The position numbers and the translations under genes were made by a program. 64,000 nt of DNA, from NCBI RefSeq assembly GCF_026013645.1, contig NZ_CP110224.1:2790001-2854000 (forward strand), written 5' to 3'. Shown here in pieces: positions 16,113 to 25,256 of this stretch. How positions within the stretch are numbered: the first letter of the stretch is position 1; each line of letters begins with the position of its first letter. Source of the stretch: Virgibacillus natechei. GTDB lineage: Bacteria > Bacillota > Bacilli > Bacillales > Amphibacillaceae. A model generated the notes under the pieces. It saw only the letters and a program-made list of their open reading frames with translations, did not search any database and had not been told where the DNA came from.

Positions 16113-17273
16113 ATGAAAATCATTATCGCACCAGACTCATTTAAAGGAAGTTTAACCGCCATAGAGGCAGCTCAGGCGATGAACAAAGGAATTAAAAAAG
16201 CATTTTCTGATGCAGAAACGGTGTTATTGCCGGTGGCTGATGGTGGAGAAGGGAGCATGGAGACACTGGTTTCAGCTACCAATGGAAAAATAGAGCACGT
16301 CCAGGTTGTCGGGCCTTTAGGCAGTAAAGTAGAAGCAGCTTATGGCATATTGGGAGACAGTGAAACATGTGTGATTGAAATGGCAACAGCATCAGGGTTA
16401 AACCTTGTTCCAGACGAGCAACTTTCTCCATTAAGAGCAACTACTTACGGCACTGGTCAATTAATTAAACAAGCACTGGATGATGGGTTCTCTTCCTTTA
16501 TAATTGGTATTGGAGGATCGGCGACAAATGATGGAGGAGCTGGAATGCTGCAAGCACTGGGACTGCAAATTTTAGACAAAAACGGAAATGAAATCGGTTA
16601 CGGTGGCTGTGAATTAAGTAAAATTAATCAAATTGACATGAGGTCTTTCGATAAACGTATCAAAGACTGCAACTTTATTATCGCATCAGATGTACAGAAT
16701 CCACTTATCGGAGCAAATGGGGCTTCTGCTATTTTTGGTCCACAAAAAGGGGCAACAGCTGAGGATGTAGCATTGCTGGATGGAAATCTAACGCATTGGG
16801 CGGATGAGGTTGCAGAGATAACGGATATAAAACTACATGACCTACCGGGTGCTGGTGCGGCTGGTGGCATAGGGGGAGCATTTCAAGCGTTCTTTCCGTT
16901 CGTGATGAAACGTGGAATAGACGTGGTCCTGGACTATATAAAACTGGATGAAAAGGTAATGGGTGCCGACCTTATTATTACCGGAGAAGGTCAGGTTGAT
17001 AGTCAAACAGCTTCTGGAAAAACCCCGATGGGAGTCGCTCAGGCTGCAAAAAGGAGAGACGTCCCAACAATTATTATTGCGGGGGCAGTAGGAAAAGGGA
17101 TTGAGGTACTCTATGATTTTGGAGTGATAAGTGCCAACAGTATTATCAATAGTCCTATGCCTTTGGAGGAAGCGATTGAAAGGGCAGCAGAATTGGTTGA
17201 ATTGAGTGCTGAACAAGTTGTCCGGTCTTATTTTTATCAGAAGATAAACGGTAGTGGGAGGGTAAATACATGA
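16113..17273 (+). CDS. glycerate kinase
   Basis: A 386-residue GlxK/GarK-type kinase that phosphorylates D-glycerate for entry into lower glycolysis. Family motifs are the N-terminal IIAPDSFKGSLTAIEAA, PVADGGEGSMETL, the GIGGSATNDGGAGMLQALG nucleotide/substrate loop and ITGEGQVDSQTASGKTPMGVA. A GAAGGAGG site lies upstream. The stop overlaps the permease start by four bases, so the two are co-translated. A cre box and the divergent CdaR gene indicate catabolite repression plus substrate activation. Confidence 0.94.
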   Translation: MKIIIAPDSFKGSLTAIEAAQAMNKGIKKAFSDAETVLLPVADGGEGSMETLVSATNGKIEHVQVVGPLGSKVEAAYGILGDSETCVIEMATASGLNLVPDEQLSPLRATTYGTGQLIKQALDDGFSSFIIGIGGSATNDGGAGMLQALGLQILDKNGNEIGYGGCELSKINQIDMRSFDKRIKDCNFIIASDVQNPLIGANGASAIFGPQKGATAEDVALLDGNLTHWADEVAEITDIKLHDLPGAGAAGGIGGAFQAFFPFVMKRGIDVVLDYIKLDEKVMGADLIITGEGQVDSQTASGKTPMGVAQAAKRRDVPTIIIAGAVGKGIEVLYDFGVISANSIINSPMPLEEAIERAAELVELSAEQVVRSYFYQKINGSGRVNT

Positions 17274-18400
17274 GAATAAAAGAGTCGGTAGAAAAAGTGC
17301 CAGGGGGTTTAATGGTGATCCCACTTCTTTTAGGGACAACACTAAACACAATTGATCAAATGCATATTCCATTTGTAATGGATATTCTAAAAGCACTCGG
17401 CGCACCAGAAACAGAAGAAGGATATTATGAATTTTTACAAATTGGCGGGTTTTCTCAAGAACTTTTTAAAGACAGTGCACTCGTCCTTATCGCTTTATTC
17501 TTGTTTTGTGTTGGTAGTCAGATGAATTTAAAAATAGGCGGAAGGGCTTTAAAAAAAGGTACCTTAATCACCACATCAAAATATCTTAGCGGTCTAGGAG
17601 TTGGAATGGCATTCGGATTTTTCTTTGATCCATGGAGTGGAATATTAGGGTTATCAACTTTAGCAATTGTAGCCGGAATGACAAATAGTAACAGTGGAAT
17701 GTATGCTGCTTTAACCGGACAATATGGAAATAGATCCGATGTAGGAGGATTGTCCATTCTCGCGATTAATGATGGGCCCTTCTTAACACTAGTATCGTTG
17801 GGTATTATAGGAACTGCTTTCCCTATGATTTCCTTCATTGCTGTATTATTACCAATCGGGATTGGAATGATATTAGGAAATCTAGATCCAAAAATACGTG
17901 AATTTCTAGCACCGGGGGAAACGTTAACAATACCTTTCTTCGCATTCTCTTTAGGAGCAGGTATGAATTTGGCAGTCTTCTTTAACCCTTCTGTCCTTGC
18001 AGGTGGATTAGTTATCGCTGTTTTTACCTTTGTAATTTCTAGCGGAATGGGAATCCTTGCATTTAAACTTTTCAAGGAAAAAAGTTATATTGCCCCAATT
18101 GCTGAGGCATCTACAGCAGGAAATGCTACCGCAACACCTGCAGCAGTGGCTTCGGCTGCCTCTGTAGCAGTAGGTTCAGGGGCTATGACAGCAGCGGAAT
18201 ACGAAATGATACAGAATATTGTTCCGATTGCTACAGCACAAATTTCCATAGCAACCATCACAACCTCTCTACTCTGCCCACTTGGGGTAATTCTGATGGA
18301 TAGATATCAAAGGAGAAGAGGAATTGATGGAACCCGTGAAGATCTAGGAATAAAGAAAGAGAAAAATAAAGAGGAAACCAAACATGCAGCAAATAATTAA
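17270..18400 (+). CDS. kdgT: 2-keto-3-deoxygluconate permease family transporter
   Basis: A 376-residue membrane protein with about ten hydrophobic segments and the KdgT signature opening KVPGGLMVIPLLLGTTLNTI, then GMTNSNSGMYAALTGQYG and ILAINDGPFLTL. It imports an acidic sugar derivative by proton symport. The C-terminus is a charged cytoplasmic tail. Coupling to glycerate kinase and the neighbouring LarA-family gene suggest that the imported compound is a hydroxy acid or aldonate feeding glycerate; the classical KDG substrate is only a family default, since no KDG kinase or aldolase is present. Confidence 0.9.
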   Translation: MRIKESVEKVPGGLMVIPLLLGTTLNTIDQMHIPFVMDILKALGAPETEEGYYEFLQIGGFSQELFKDSALVLIALFLFCVGSQMNLKIGGRALKKGTLITTSKYLSGLGVGMAFGFFFDPWSGILGLSTLAIVAGMTNSNSGMYAALTGQYGNRSDVGGLSILAINDGPFLTLVSLGIIGTAFPMISFIAVLLPIGIGMILGNLDPKIREFLAPGETLTIPFFAFSLGAGMNLAVFFNPSVLAGGLVIAVFTFVISSGMGILAFKLFKEKSYIAPIAEASTAGNATATPAAVASAASVAVGSGAMTAAEYEMIQNIVPIATAQISIATITTSLLCPLGVILMDRYQRRRGIDGTREDLGIKKEKNKEETKHAANN

Positions 18401-18419
18401 TTCTTTTTCATATCAAAAG

Positions 18420-18433
18420 AGTAAGCGTTATCT
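18420..18433 (+). promoter_or_regulatory. candidate cre box/promoter before the LarA-family gene
   Basis: AGTAAGCGTTATCT matches the cre consensus at 12 of 14 positions and abuts TATAAT at 18434-18439, about 35 bp upstream of the start. CcpA bound here would cover the promoter. The -35 is weak. Confidence 0.5.
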
Positions 18434-18472
18434 TATAATAGAACTAAATACAATCAAGGGGTGGGATACAGT

Positions 18473-19735
18473 ATGAACACAGAACTACTCTACGGAAAAG
18501 AAGGTCTAACACTCGACCTACCGGAAAATGCCTATATCATCGAACCAAAAAACCTACCAAAACTGGGAAATGATAAGGAAGCAATCAAAGAACACTTACG
18601 AAATCCAATTGGATCACCGTCACTAAAAGAATCGGTGAAAACCACAGACATCGTATCCATCGTAATCAGCGATATCACCAGACCAACACCGAACCATATT
18701 TTAGTGCCCATATTAATAGAAGAACTCGATCATGTTCCCTTAGAAAACTTCGTAATTATCAATGGAACAGGGACACATCGCGATCAAACAAGGGAAGAAT
18801 TTGTACAGATGCTAGGTGAGTGGATTGTGGATAATATCCGTATCGTCAATAACCACTGCCATGACAAAGATACGCTGGTGAACGTTGGCAAAAGTAAATT
18901 CGGCTGTGATGTATATCTAAATAAGGATTATGTGGAGTCAGACTTTCGAATTGTAACAGGCTTTATCGAACCACATTTTTTCGCAGGGTTCTCCGGTGGG
19001 CCAAAAGGAATGATGCCTGGAATCGCGGGAATTGAAACGATTATGACCTTTCATAATGCCAAAATGATTGGAGATCCGCTAGCGACTTGGGGCAATATGG
19101 AAGATAATCCTGTTCAGGACATGACGCGTGAAGTAAATGGAATGTGCAAACCGGATTTCATGTTAAATGTTACGTTAAATCGTGAAAAAGAAATCACAGC
19201 AGTTTTTGCCGGTGAACTCTATGAAGCACATGACAGAGGGTGCGAATTTGCCAAAGAGCATACCATGTCCCGCTGCGACGAACGGTTTGATGTCGTCATC
19301 GCCTCAAATTCCGGCTATCCGCTTGATCAAAATTTGTACCAAGCTGTAAAAGGGATGAGCGCAGCACACAAAGTCGTAAAAGAAGGTGGATCTATTATTA
19401 TCGCATCTGAATGTTCGGATGGCTTGCCCGACCACGGAAACTATTCCAAGATCTTTGATATGGCAGACAGTCCTCAGGGGCTACTCGATATGATCAACGA
19501 CCCGGAATTTAAAATGTTTGATCAATGGCAGGTTCAAAAACAGGCAGTAATCCAAGTTTGGGCGGACGTATATGTGTATTCCAAGCTGACAGATGAGCAG
19601 GTGGAAGGAACGATGCTGAAACCGTCGCATGATATTGAGAAAACGATAGAAGATTTAAAGGGAAAATATGGTGAGGATATGAGTATTGCTGTATTACCGC
19701 TGGGGCCTTTGACGATTCCATATGTGGAGGAATGA
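18473..19735 (+). CDS. LarA-family nickel-pincer racemase/epimerase
   Basis: A 420-residue lactate-racemase-family protein (DUF2088 fold). Cofactor and catalytic residues align by motif: the histidine in NGTGTHRDQT, His in EPHFFAGFSGGPKGMM with its lysine (the covalent NPN cofactor lysine in LarA), and the downstream histidine in TFHNAKMI. The family includes lactate, malate and phenyllactate racemases and gluconate epimerases. The neighbours (permease, glycerate kinase, hydroxyacid dehydrogenase) make a sugar acid or hydroxy acid the likely substrate. No larB, larC or larE cofactor genes are in the window, so maturation must come from elsewhere. Confidence 0.88.
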   Translation: MNTELLYGKEGLTLDLPENAYIIEPKNLPKLGNDKEAIKEHLRNPIGSPSLKESVKTTDIVSIVISDITRPTPNHILVPILIEELDHVPLENFVIINGTGTHRDQTREEFVQMLGEWIVDNIRIVNNHCHDKDTLVNVGKSKFGCDVYLNKDYVESDFRIVTGFIEPHFFAGFSGGPKGMMPGIAGIETIMTFHNAKMIGDPLATWGNMEDNPVQDMTREVNGMCKPDFMLNVTLNREKEITAVFAGELYEAHDRGCEFAKEHTMSRCDERFDVVIASNSGYPLDQNLYQAVKGMSAAHKVVKEGGSIIIASECSDGLPDHGNYSKIFDMADSPQGLLDMINDPEFKMFDQWQVQKQAVIQVWADVYVYSKLTDEQVEGTMLKPSHDIEKTIEDLKGKYGEDMSIAVLPLGPLTIPYVEE

Positions 19736-19956
19736 TGGTACTTATATATACAGCAACGTGCGAATCGCAGGAAATTCTCTCGTTCTTTTTGCTATATGCC
19801 CTCGTAATAGGGTGACACCGTTTGTAGAAGCTAAAAAGTTAGATTTACGTTAATAATTATGTTTTCTATGAATTCAGCAATTTTGTCTGTGCTAATTTTT
19901 AAGAGTTCTAGTGCTGCCGGATTTTCGATTACGTATAAGAAAAGTTTTTTAAACAG

Positions 19957-19996
19957 TAAAAGCAGCCCATCCTTATTTTTGACAGGCTGCTTTTTC
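19957..19996. terminator. bidirectional terminator between convergent genes
   Basis: AAAAGCAGCC pairs with GGCTGCTTTT across an 18-base loop and runs into TTTTTCTT on the plus strand; the minus strand also ends T-rich. It lies between the LarA-family gene (plus) and the hydroxyacid dehydrogenase (minus) and can serve both. Confidence 0.85.
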
Positions 19997-20019
19997 TTAT
20001 TTGAAATTAGTACTCTATT

Positions 20020-20973
20020 TTAATTCACCCTGCAAAGTGACTGACTGCCATTCAACACGCTGTCTACTTCCTCTGCTATTAGCATAGCTGTCCGGGATTG
20101 TGCTTCAATCGTCAAGCCGGCAATATGTGGGGATAAACGGATGGATTTTACCTGAGCAAGCGGAGAATCCTTCTCTACCGGTTCCTTTTCAAGCACATCA
20201 AGATAGGCACCTGCTAGTTGTTTTGATTTTACAGCTTCAACAAGATCCGGCTCGTGTATAATTCCTCCCCTTGCTGAATTAATCACATAGGCATGCGGTT
20301 TCATCAATGGGAAGTTATCTCGATTGATCAAATGCTTCGTCGATTTCGTCAATGGTACATGCACAGAAATAAAATCGGATGCTTTTAAAAGATCTTCCAG
20401 TTTTTCAAATTGACGGATTCCTGTTTCCTGGACCACATGATCAAACGGAGCCACAAACGGATCAAAGCCAACCACGTTCATGCCAAATGCCTTTGCTCGC
20501 TTGGCAACACGGTGGGATATTTCACCCATCCCCACAAGGCCAAGTGTACGTTTATTCAGCTCATACCCTGTGAAAAATTTACGATCCCAATTTCCCTGAC
20601 GAACATCCTCATCCGCATCCGATAACGGCCGTGAAGCATCAAGCATCGCCGCCATTACATATTCGGCAACAGAGGTCGCATTTGCATTTCTTGCCGATAT
20701 AACCGGAATGTTTCGTTCTCTGGCTCCCTGTAGATCAATATTATCCAATCCAACTCCAAGACGGCCGATAACCTGCGTTTTTTTAGCCGCCTCAAGAAAT
20801 TCCGTATCAACTTTTGTTTCATTTCGTACGATAAGTGCATCATATTCTGGTAGCAAGCTAAGTAATTCTTCTCGTTTACGGCTCAGTTCCATATCATAAT
20901 CGACCGTATACCCTTTCCGCTTAAGTTCATCGATTCCGTCTTCCCACATTAACTCTGTTACAAGAATCTTCAT
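20020..20973 (-). CDS. D-2-hydroxyacid dehydrogenase (SerA/GhrB-like)
   Basis: A 317-residue NAD-dependent D-isomer 2-hydroxyacid dehydrogenase without an ACT domain. Motifs: GRLGVGLDNID, GLVGMGEISHRVAKRA (nucleotide binding), catalytic Arg in NSARGGIIHEPDL, Glu in LDVLEKEPVE and His in RLSPHIAGLT. It would interconvert a 2-hydroxy acid and 2-oxo acid. Convergent with the racemase gene, it may handle the epimerised product, e.g. hydroxypyruvate/glycerate or a longer aldonate (inference). Phosphoglycerate dehydrogenase proper is less likely given the short length and catabolic context. Confidence 0.87.
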   Translation of the reverse strand: MKILVTELMWEDGIDELKRKGYTVDYDMELSRKREELLSLLPEYDALIVRNETKVDTEFLEAAKKTQVIGRLGVGLDNIDLQGARERNIPVISARNANATSVAEYVMAAMLDASRPLSDADEDVRQGNWDRKFFTGYELNKRTLGLVGMGEISHRVAKRAKAFGMNVVGFDPFVAPFDHVVQETGIRQFEKLEDLLKASDFISVHVPLTKSTKHLINRDNFPLMKPHAYVINSARGGIIHEPDLVEAVKSKQLAGAYLDVLEKEPVEKDSPLAQVKSIRLSPHIAGLTIEAQSRTAMLIAEEVDSVLNGSQSLCRVN

Positions 20974-21769
20974 TCGATGCCCTCTCCTTTTGGTTAAGTA
21001 ATCTGATAATCCTGTATCATCTGTTAATTATACTGCTAGGTCATCAACTTAACAATATATTTCGGTTTTTAAGTTTCCCGATTTTCTTCCTACAAAATGA
21101 ACTAAATATGATTCTATGAGCAAAAATTCAATTTGGTCGGTTCTTCAAGGAATGTCTTATTTTCACCAACACATATAAACGTCAAACTAGCACTTTTTTG
21201 AAAAGTACATTTGGATATTTCTATGTATTTAAAATACTGAATACTATTCCTATCCTTTTCCAATATTGCTTTTATTCGTGGCAAAAATCAATATACATCT
21301 TGATCTGATCTTTGGCTTTCATATCTTTTTCCAGTTCAATGACAGCATGGAAAAATCCTTTTTTCTTTTGATTTTTAACGTCTTAAAGGTGATCATGATG
21401 GATAGAAGTAAAATATTCTTTTCAGGCTAGTTAAAGACGAACATGAATGCCTTCCATGAAATTGATGCTTTTACACACGAAACTGCAATCTAGTAATGTA
21501 ATTTTTTAAATTGGAATTGCTCCTATTATTCAATTCGGGCAAATCTTGCCCGGTTTTTCTTATCATACGTAAAGGCTATAAATGATAATCTAAGAGTGCA
21601 CAGAAATGATTGTGGTTTTTTTATCGTTTCATCAAAAAAGACTTATTTTTCACATGTTTTATTTGTTTTCAACTAGGGAGTCGGGATAAGTTTGTGAGAT
21701 TAGACGCATTACTAATTCATACGCCTAATCTATTTTCAAAATCTAACACTCTTAACATTTATTGATCTG
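20974..21769. other. 796-bp gap, mostly unrecognised
   Basis: No gene could be supported. A minus-strand stretch near 21285-21375 reads as ~30 open codons (centre FFHAVIELEKDMKAKDQ, ending CHE-stop) and looks coding-like but was not recognised; it is probably a relic. A terminator-like hairpin CGGGCAA/TTGCCCG followed by GTTTTTCTT lies at 21536-21560 (plus strand), with no intact plus-strand gene before it. A further imperfect hairpin at 21697-21731 lies just downstream of the TRAP permease. Confidence 0.45.
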
Positions 21770-23077
21770 TCATTCAGTCATTATGTCAGGTAGAAAAGTA
21801 ACTATTTCTGGGAAAATAATTAATATGACTGTTAGAATAACCATTGTTCCAATCATAGGAGCAACATTAGCAAAAATGCGTTCAAGTGGGATTGTACGGT
21901 CGATTCCATGAATGATATAACATACAACTCCAAGTGGAGGTGTTAATAAACCAATATTTATCATTAAAACCATGATTACCGCAAACCAAACTCCATCAAA
22001 ACCTAAATCGATTATAATTGGATACACAATTGGTAACGTTAATACTTGAATCGCAATACCTTCCATAAATAATCCCATTATCAAGTATACAAGTAAAATT
22101 AAAACAAGAACTACATATGGAGAAACAGATAAATCTGCAACAAATAAAGTTAATGTTGCGGGAATACGAGTAATGGCTAAGAAACTACCCAATAAATCAG
22201 CGCCAATGATGATAACAAATATCATTGCCGTTAATCGTGCTGTTTCATCAAATGCATCTTTTAATTTTTGCCAATTAAGTCTACCCGTTAAAGCTGTGTA
22301 TAAAAACGCCCCGAATGATCCGACACCCGCTGCTTCTGTTGGAGTGAAAAGACCAAAGTAAATTCCTCCAACACTAATTACAAAAATGAGAAGAAAAGGC
22401 CAAACAGGAGTAAACGCTTTTAACTGTTCCTTCAATGGTGCTCTTGTTTGACCAGTTGGTGCTAATTTTGGATTTTTCATAACTAATATATAAACTGTCG
22501 CCATTAAGAAAAGTGAACAGAGTATTCCTGGAACTATTCCAGCAATTAGTAAAGGACCAATTGGCTCCATGGTTAGTACCCCGTAAAGAATCAACGCTAC
22601 ACTTGGAGGGAGTAAAATTCCTAATGTCCCACCTGCTGCAACGCTAGCAGCGGAAAGACCAGGATTATATCCAAAACGCTTCATTTCAGGTAATGAAAAT
22701 CGGGCAACGGTTGCAGTTGTAGCGTTAGCAGAACCTGATATAGCTGAAAATATGGCACTTGCACCTATTGTTGCCATCGCCATTCCGCCCTTAACATGAC
22801 CAAACCATTTATCTACACCTTCAAATAACTCGCGGCCTAACCCGCTATAAGATAAGATCATCCCCATTAAGATAAAGAGTGGCATAACGCTTAAAACATA
22901 GGAAGTTGCAATATTTAATGTTGTCATTCCAAGTTGCGCCAAACCAACGTCTAGTGTTGTTAAATATGAATATCCACTAAATCCTATCAAGAATAAAGAT
23001 AATCCAACAGGGGCGCGAAATAAAATCAGAGCTATTAACAGAACAATCCCAATTACTCCAATCATTTCAGAACTCAT
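21770..23077 (-). CDS. dctM: TRAP transporter large permease, set 1 (DctM)
   Basis: A 435-residue multi-spanning DctM subunit (about 12 membrane segments). Signature stretches are SVMPLFILMGMILSYSGL, GASAIFSAISGSANATTATV and the LLPPSVALILYGVLTMEP hairpin region. It couples inward sodium flux to uptake of the substrate delivered by DctP. It overlaps the small permease gene by four bases. It is a paralogue of the DctM at 26360-27664, sharing most of these motifs. Confidence 0.93.
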   Translation of the reverse strand: MSSEMIGVIGIVLLIALILFRAPVGLSLFLIGFSGYSYLTTLDVGLAQLGMTTLNIATSYVLSVMPLFILMGMILSYSGLGRELFEGVDKWFGHVKGGMAMATIGASAIFSAISGSANATTATVARFSLPEMKRFGYNPGLSAASVAAGGTLGILLPPSVALILYGVLTMEPIGPLLIAGIVPGILCSLFLMATVYILVMKNPKLAPTGQTRAPLKEQLKAFTPVWPFLLIFVISVGGIYFGLFTPTEAAGVGSFGAFLYTALTGRLNWQKLKDAFDETARLTAMIFVIIIGADLLGSFLAITRIPATLTLFVADLSVSPYVVLVLILLVYLIMGLFMEGIAIQVLTLPIVYPIIIDLGFDGVWFAVIMVLMINIGLLTPPLGVVCYIIHGIDRTIPLERIFANVAPMIGTMVILTVILIIFPEIVTFLPDIMTE

Positions 23078-23586
23078 TCATTCTTCACCACCTTTTGTAC
23101 AGCTTTTAGTAATTCTAATAGCATTGTAAATGCAAAAAATAAAATTCCAATACTTGAAATAACCGCGATCACAAAAACAGGTATACCCAAATCAGCTGTT
23201 TTATCATTACCAACATGTAATCGAAATGCATAATCGGCAACTTGCCATGTAATTAATGCTACTAATAAAAAGAAAATAAGATAAGTAATTACATCAACAA
23301 TTGCTTGAGTTCTTTTTCCAAAGCGATCTACAAGAAATGTAACGTGAATATGACCTTTTTTAATTTGTGTATAGCCTAAACTAAAGAAAATTACTATTGC
23401 CAATGCGAATCCAGTTAATTCAAAAGCCCCGTAAAGGGGCTTTATAAAGATCCGTCCTGTTACATCAACAACTGTAATCATCATTAGGATAAAAAGAACA
23501 ACCATAGCTATACGTTGTGCAATTGCATTCAATGGATAAATGACTTTTTCAAGATCTTTAATTGTTTTATCAAGCAAAGCAAACAC
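23074..23586 (-). CDS. dctQ: TRAP transporter small permease, set 1 (DctQ)
   Basis: A 170-residue four-helix DctQ subunit, pairing with DctM to form the membrane carrier. The FFSLGYTQIKKGHIHVTFLVDRF segment around the second/third helices is the usual DctQ signature. It lies between the binding-protein gene (6 bp upstream) and the large permease (4-bp overlap). Confidence 0.9.
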   Translation of the reverse strand: MFALLDKTIKDLEKVIYPLNAIAQRIAMVVLFILMMITVVDVTGRIFIKPLYGAFELTGFALAIVIFFSLGYTQIKKGHIHVTFLVDRFGKRTQAIVDVITYLIFFLLVALITWQVADYAFRLHVGNDKTADLGIPVFVIAVISSIGILFFAFTMLLELLKAVQKVVKNE

Positions 23587-23592
23587 TCCCTG

Positions 23593-24708
23593 TTAGTATT
23601 CTTCACTTATGCGTAAGGCTTCTTCATGAACTTCTAAACCTGGCAACCCTTCACTTTCCATCTCTTCAACCCAATTATTATGAATAGGGTCAAGAGCTTC
23701 TTCAAATTCTTCTTTGTCTTCTTCAGAAAGCACATTAATTTCAATACCAGTCTCTTCTGCTAAATCTTTACCTCTTGCAGCGTCACTCGCATAGACGTCA
23801 GCAGAAAGTGCTTTATATTTATCTATTACACTGTTAATTGCACCTTGATCTTCCTGGGATAAACTTTCCCAAACATTTTTGTTCATCGAAATAACAAAAT
23901 TCGTAGTATAGAAGTCCCCCTCTGTAATATAATCGGTTACCTCATTTAATTGAAAGTTAGCTACCCCAGAATAAGGTCCCATTCTTCCATCAACTACTCC
24001 CCTTTGCATTGCTTCATATACTTCATCCATTGGCATGAATACAGGCGTTGCTCCCCATGCCTCAACTACCTCGTTAGATGCTGGTGAGGGTGTACTGATT
24101 TTTAAGCCTTGAAGATCCTCTACTGAATCAATTGGTTTCTCTGTAGTTAATATTTGGTCACTATCAATACCGAATAACCAAAGTACTTTATTATCTGCAT
24201 ATTCCTCTTGAATTTCAGGGAATTTATCATATAGATCTCCAATTAAATCAGTTGCCTTTTCAGGAGTTTCTGCAATAAAAGGTAAGTCAGCAACCGATGT
24301 GAGTGGGAATTTCCCTGGATTATAAGCCTGAATTGCATAAGATAGATCAGCAACTCCAGTAGTTGTCATTTCATATTGTGCTGTAGCATCACCAAGCGCA
24401 GCACCTGGATAAATTTCTGCAGTAACTCTTTCATCTGTTAGTTCTGCAATTTCCTCAGCAAATGGTTCTAAAACATCTGTATGATAACCATGTTGTGGTG
24501 ATACAAAATGAGAAACTTTGAGGGTAACTGAATTTCCAGCGTCAGCAGTGTCATCGGAATTTTCACTTTTATTTTCTGAAGTTTCTGCTTCTGCACCAGT
24601 AGATGTAGTATCATTGTCCGTAGAACAAGCAGAAATAATTAACACAACCATTAATAATAGTGCCACGTAGATGCTTTTAAGTAGATTGTTTTTCCTTTTC
24701 TGTAACAT
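23593..24708 (-). CDS. dctP: TRAP substrate-binding lipoprotein, set 1 (DctP)
   Basis: A 371-residue binding protein with a lipoprotein signal: basic N-terminus, hydrophobic core, ISAC lipobox with the acylated cysteine at 28, then an acidic Ser/Glu-rich linker. DctP-family segments follow (VSHFVSPQHGYH, MPMDEVYEAMQRGVVDG). The position that normally carries the carboxylate-binding arginine (RxP motif, as in RIRTPSP of set 2) reads KISTPSP here, so the ligand may not be an ordinary carboxylate. It is the first gene of the dctPQM operon. Confidence 0.92.
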   Translation of the reverse strand: MLQKRKNNLLKSIYVALLLMVVLIISACSTDNDTTSTGAEAETSENKSENSDDTADAGNSVTLKVSHFVSPQHGYHTDVLEPFAEEIAELTDERVTAEIYPGAALGDATAQYEMTTTGVADLSYAIQAYNPGKFPLTSVADLPFIAETPEKATDLIGDLYDKFPEIQEEYADNKVLWLFGIDSDQILTTEKPIDSVEDLQGLKISTPSPASNEVVEAWGATPVFMPMDEVYEAMQRGVVDGRMGPYSGVANFQLNEVTDYITEGDFYTTNFVISMNKNVWESLSQEDQGAINSVIDKYKALSADVYASDAARGKDLAEETGIEINVLSEEDKEEFEEALDPIHNNWVEEMESEGLPGLEVHEEALRISEEY

Positions 24709-25256
24709 TTAAATTCGCTCCTTTAAAATATTATTTTTTATTAAAAATAATTGAAATACTCAAATAGACTACAAAAAACCACCCCCCCCCTTTCAATGAA
24801 GAGATTCCGCTATAAGCCCAAATTTTAGTTCGCTTTTATACAATGGACTTTGGGTAATATTGTTCATGATTATACCCAACATTTTTATGAAGACAACCTA
24901 TTTATTGCTTTAGACACTTTAAAATAAATAATAAGTCAATTCAAACCAGCCCACCTAATTAACCATAAACACGAACATTAATTTTTCAGTTCATTTTTTT
25001 TGAAATTATAGGTTCATCAAGGGGAATTTATCTCGTTTTTTCTAAAAAAGGGTATAGGTCCCCCTTTCCCCCAATATCTGTTTACTAGATAGGTTACACT
25101 CGACAAATCAGAAAATCAGCAAATTAATTATAAGTCAATTGCAGCATTGGTATGACGCTTTTCCCAATTATATCAAGGCATACCTACCTAATTTGTGCTG
25201 CGAAAGTTGAGTAAAAAAGTTAAATTTAAAAAAACAATTTGTTAAATAACCTCTAT
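24709..25256. other. 548-bp control region with homopolymer tract
   Basis: No gene seen. Upstream of dctP (set 1) it contains an AT-rich inverted repeat (ATTATTTTT/AAAAATAAT, 24728-24749) and a run of nine C (24782-24790, G9 on the coding strand) 74 bp before the dctP start. The rest, including a C-rich stretch near 25060, is unrecognised. Confidence 0.45.

Noticed and set aside
16842..17405. 187-codon minus-strand frame
   Set aside because: Antisense to glycerate kinase and the permease, which have clear motifs and coupling.
21285..21375. Short minus-strand coding-like stretch as a gene
   Set aside because: No start or ribosome site and not recognised; kept only as a note in the gap.
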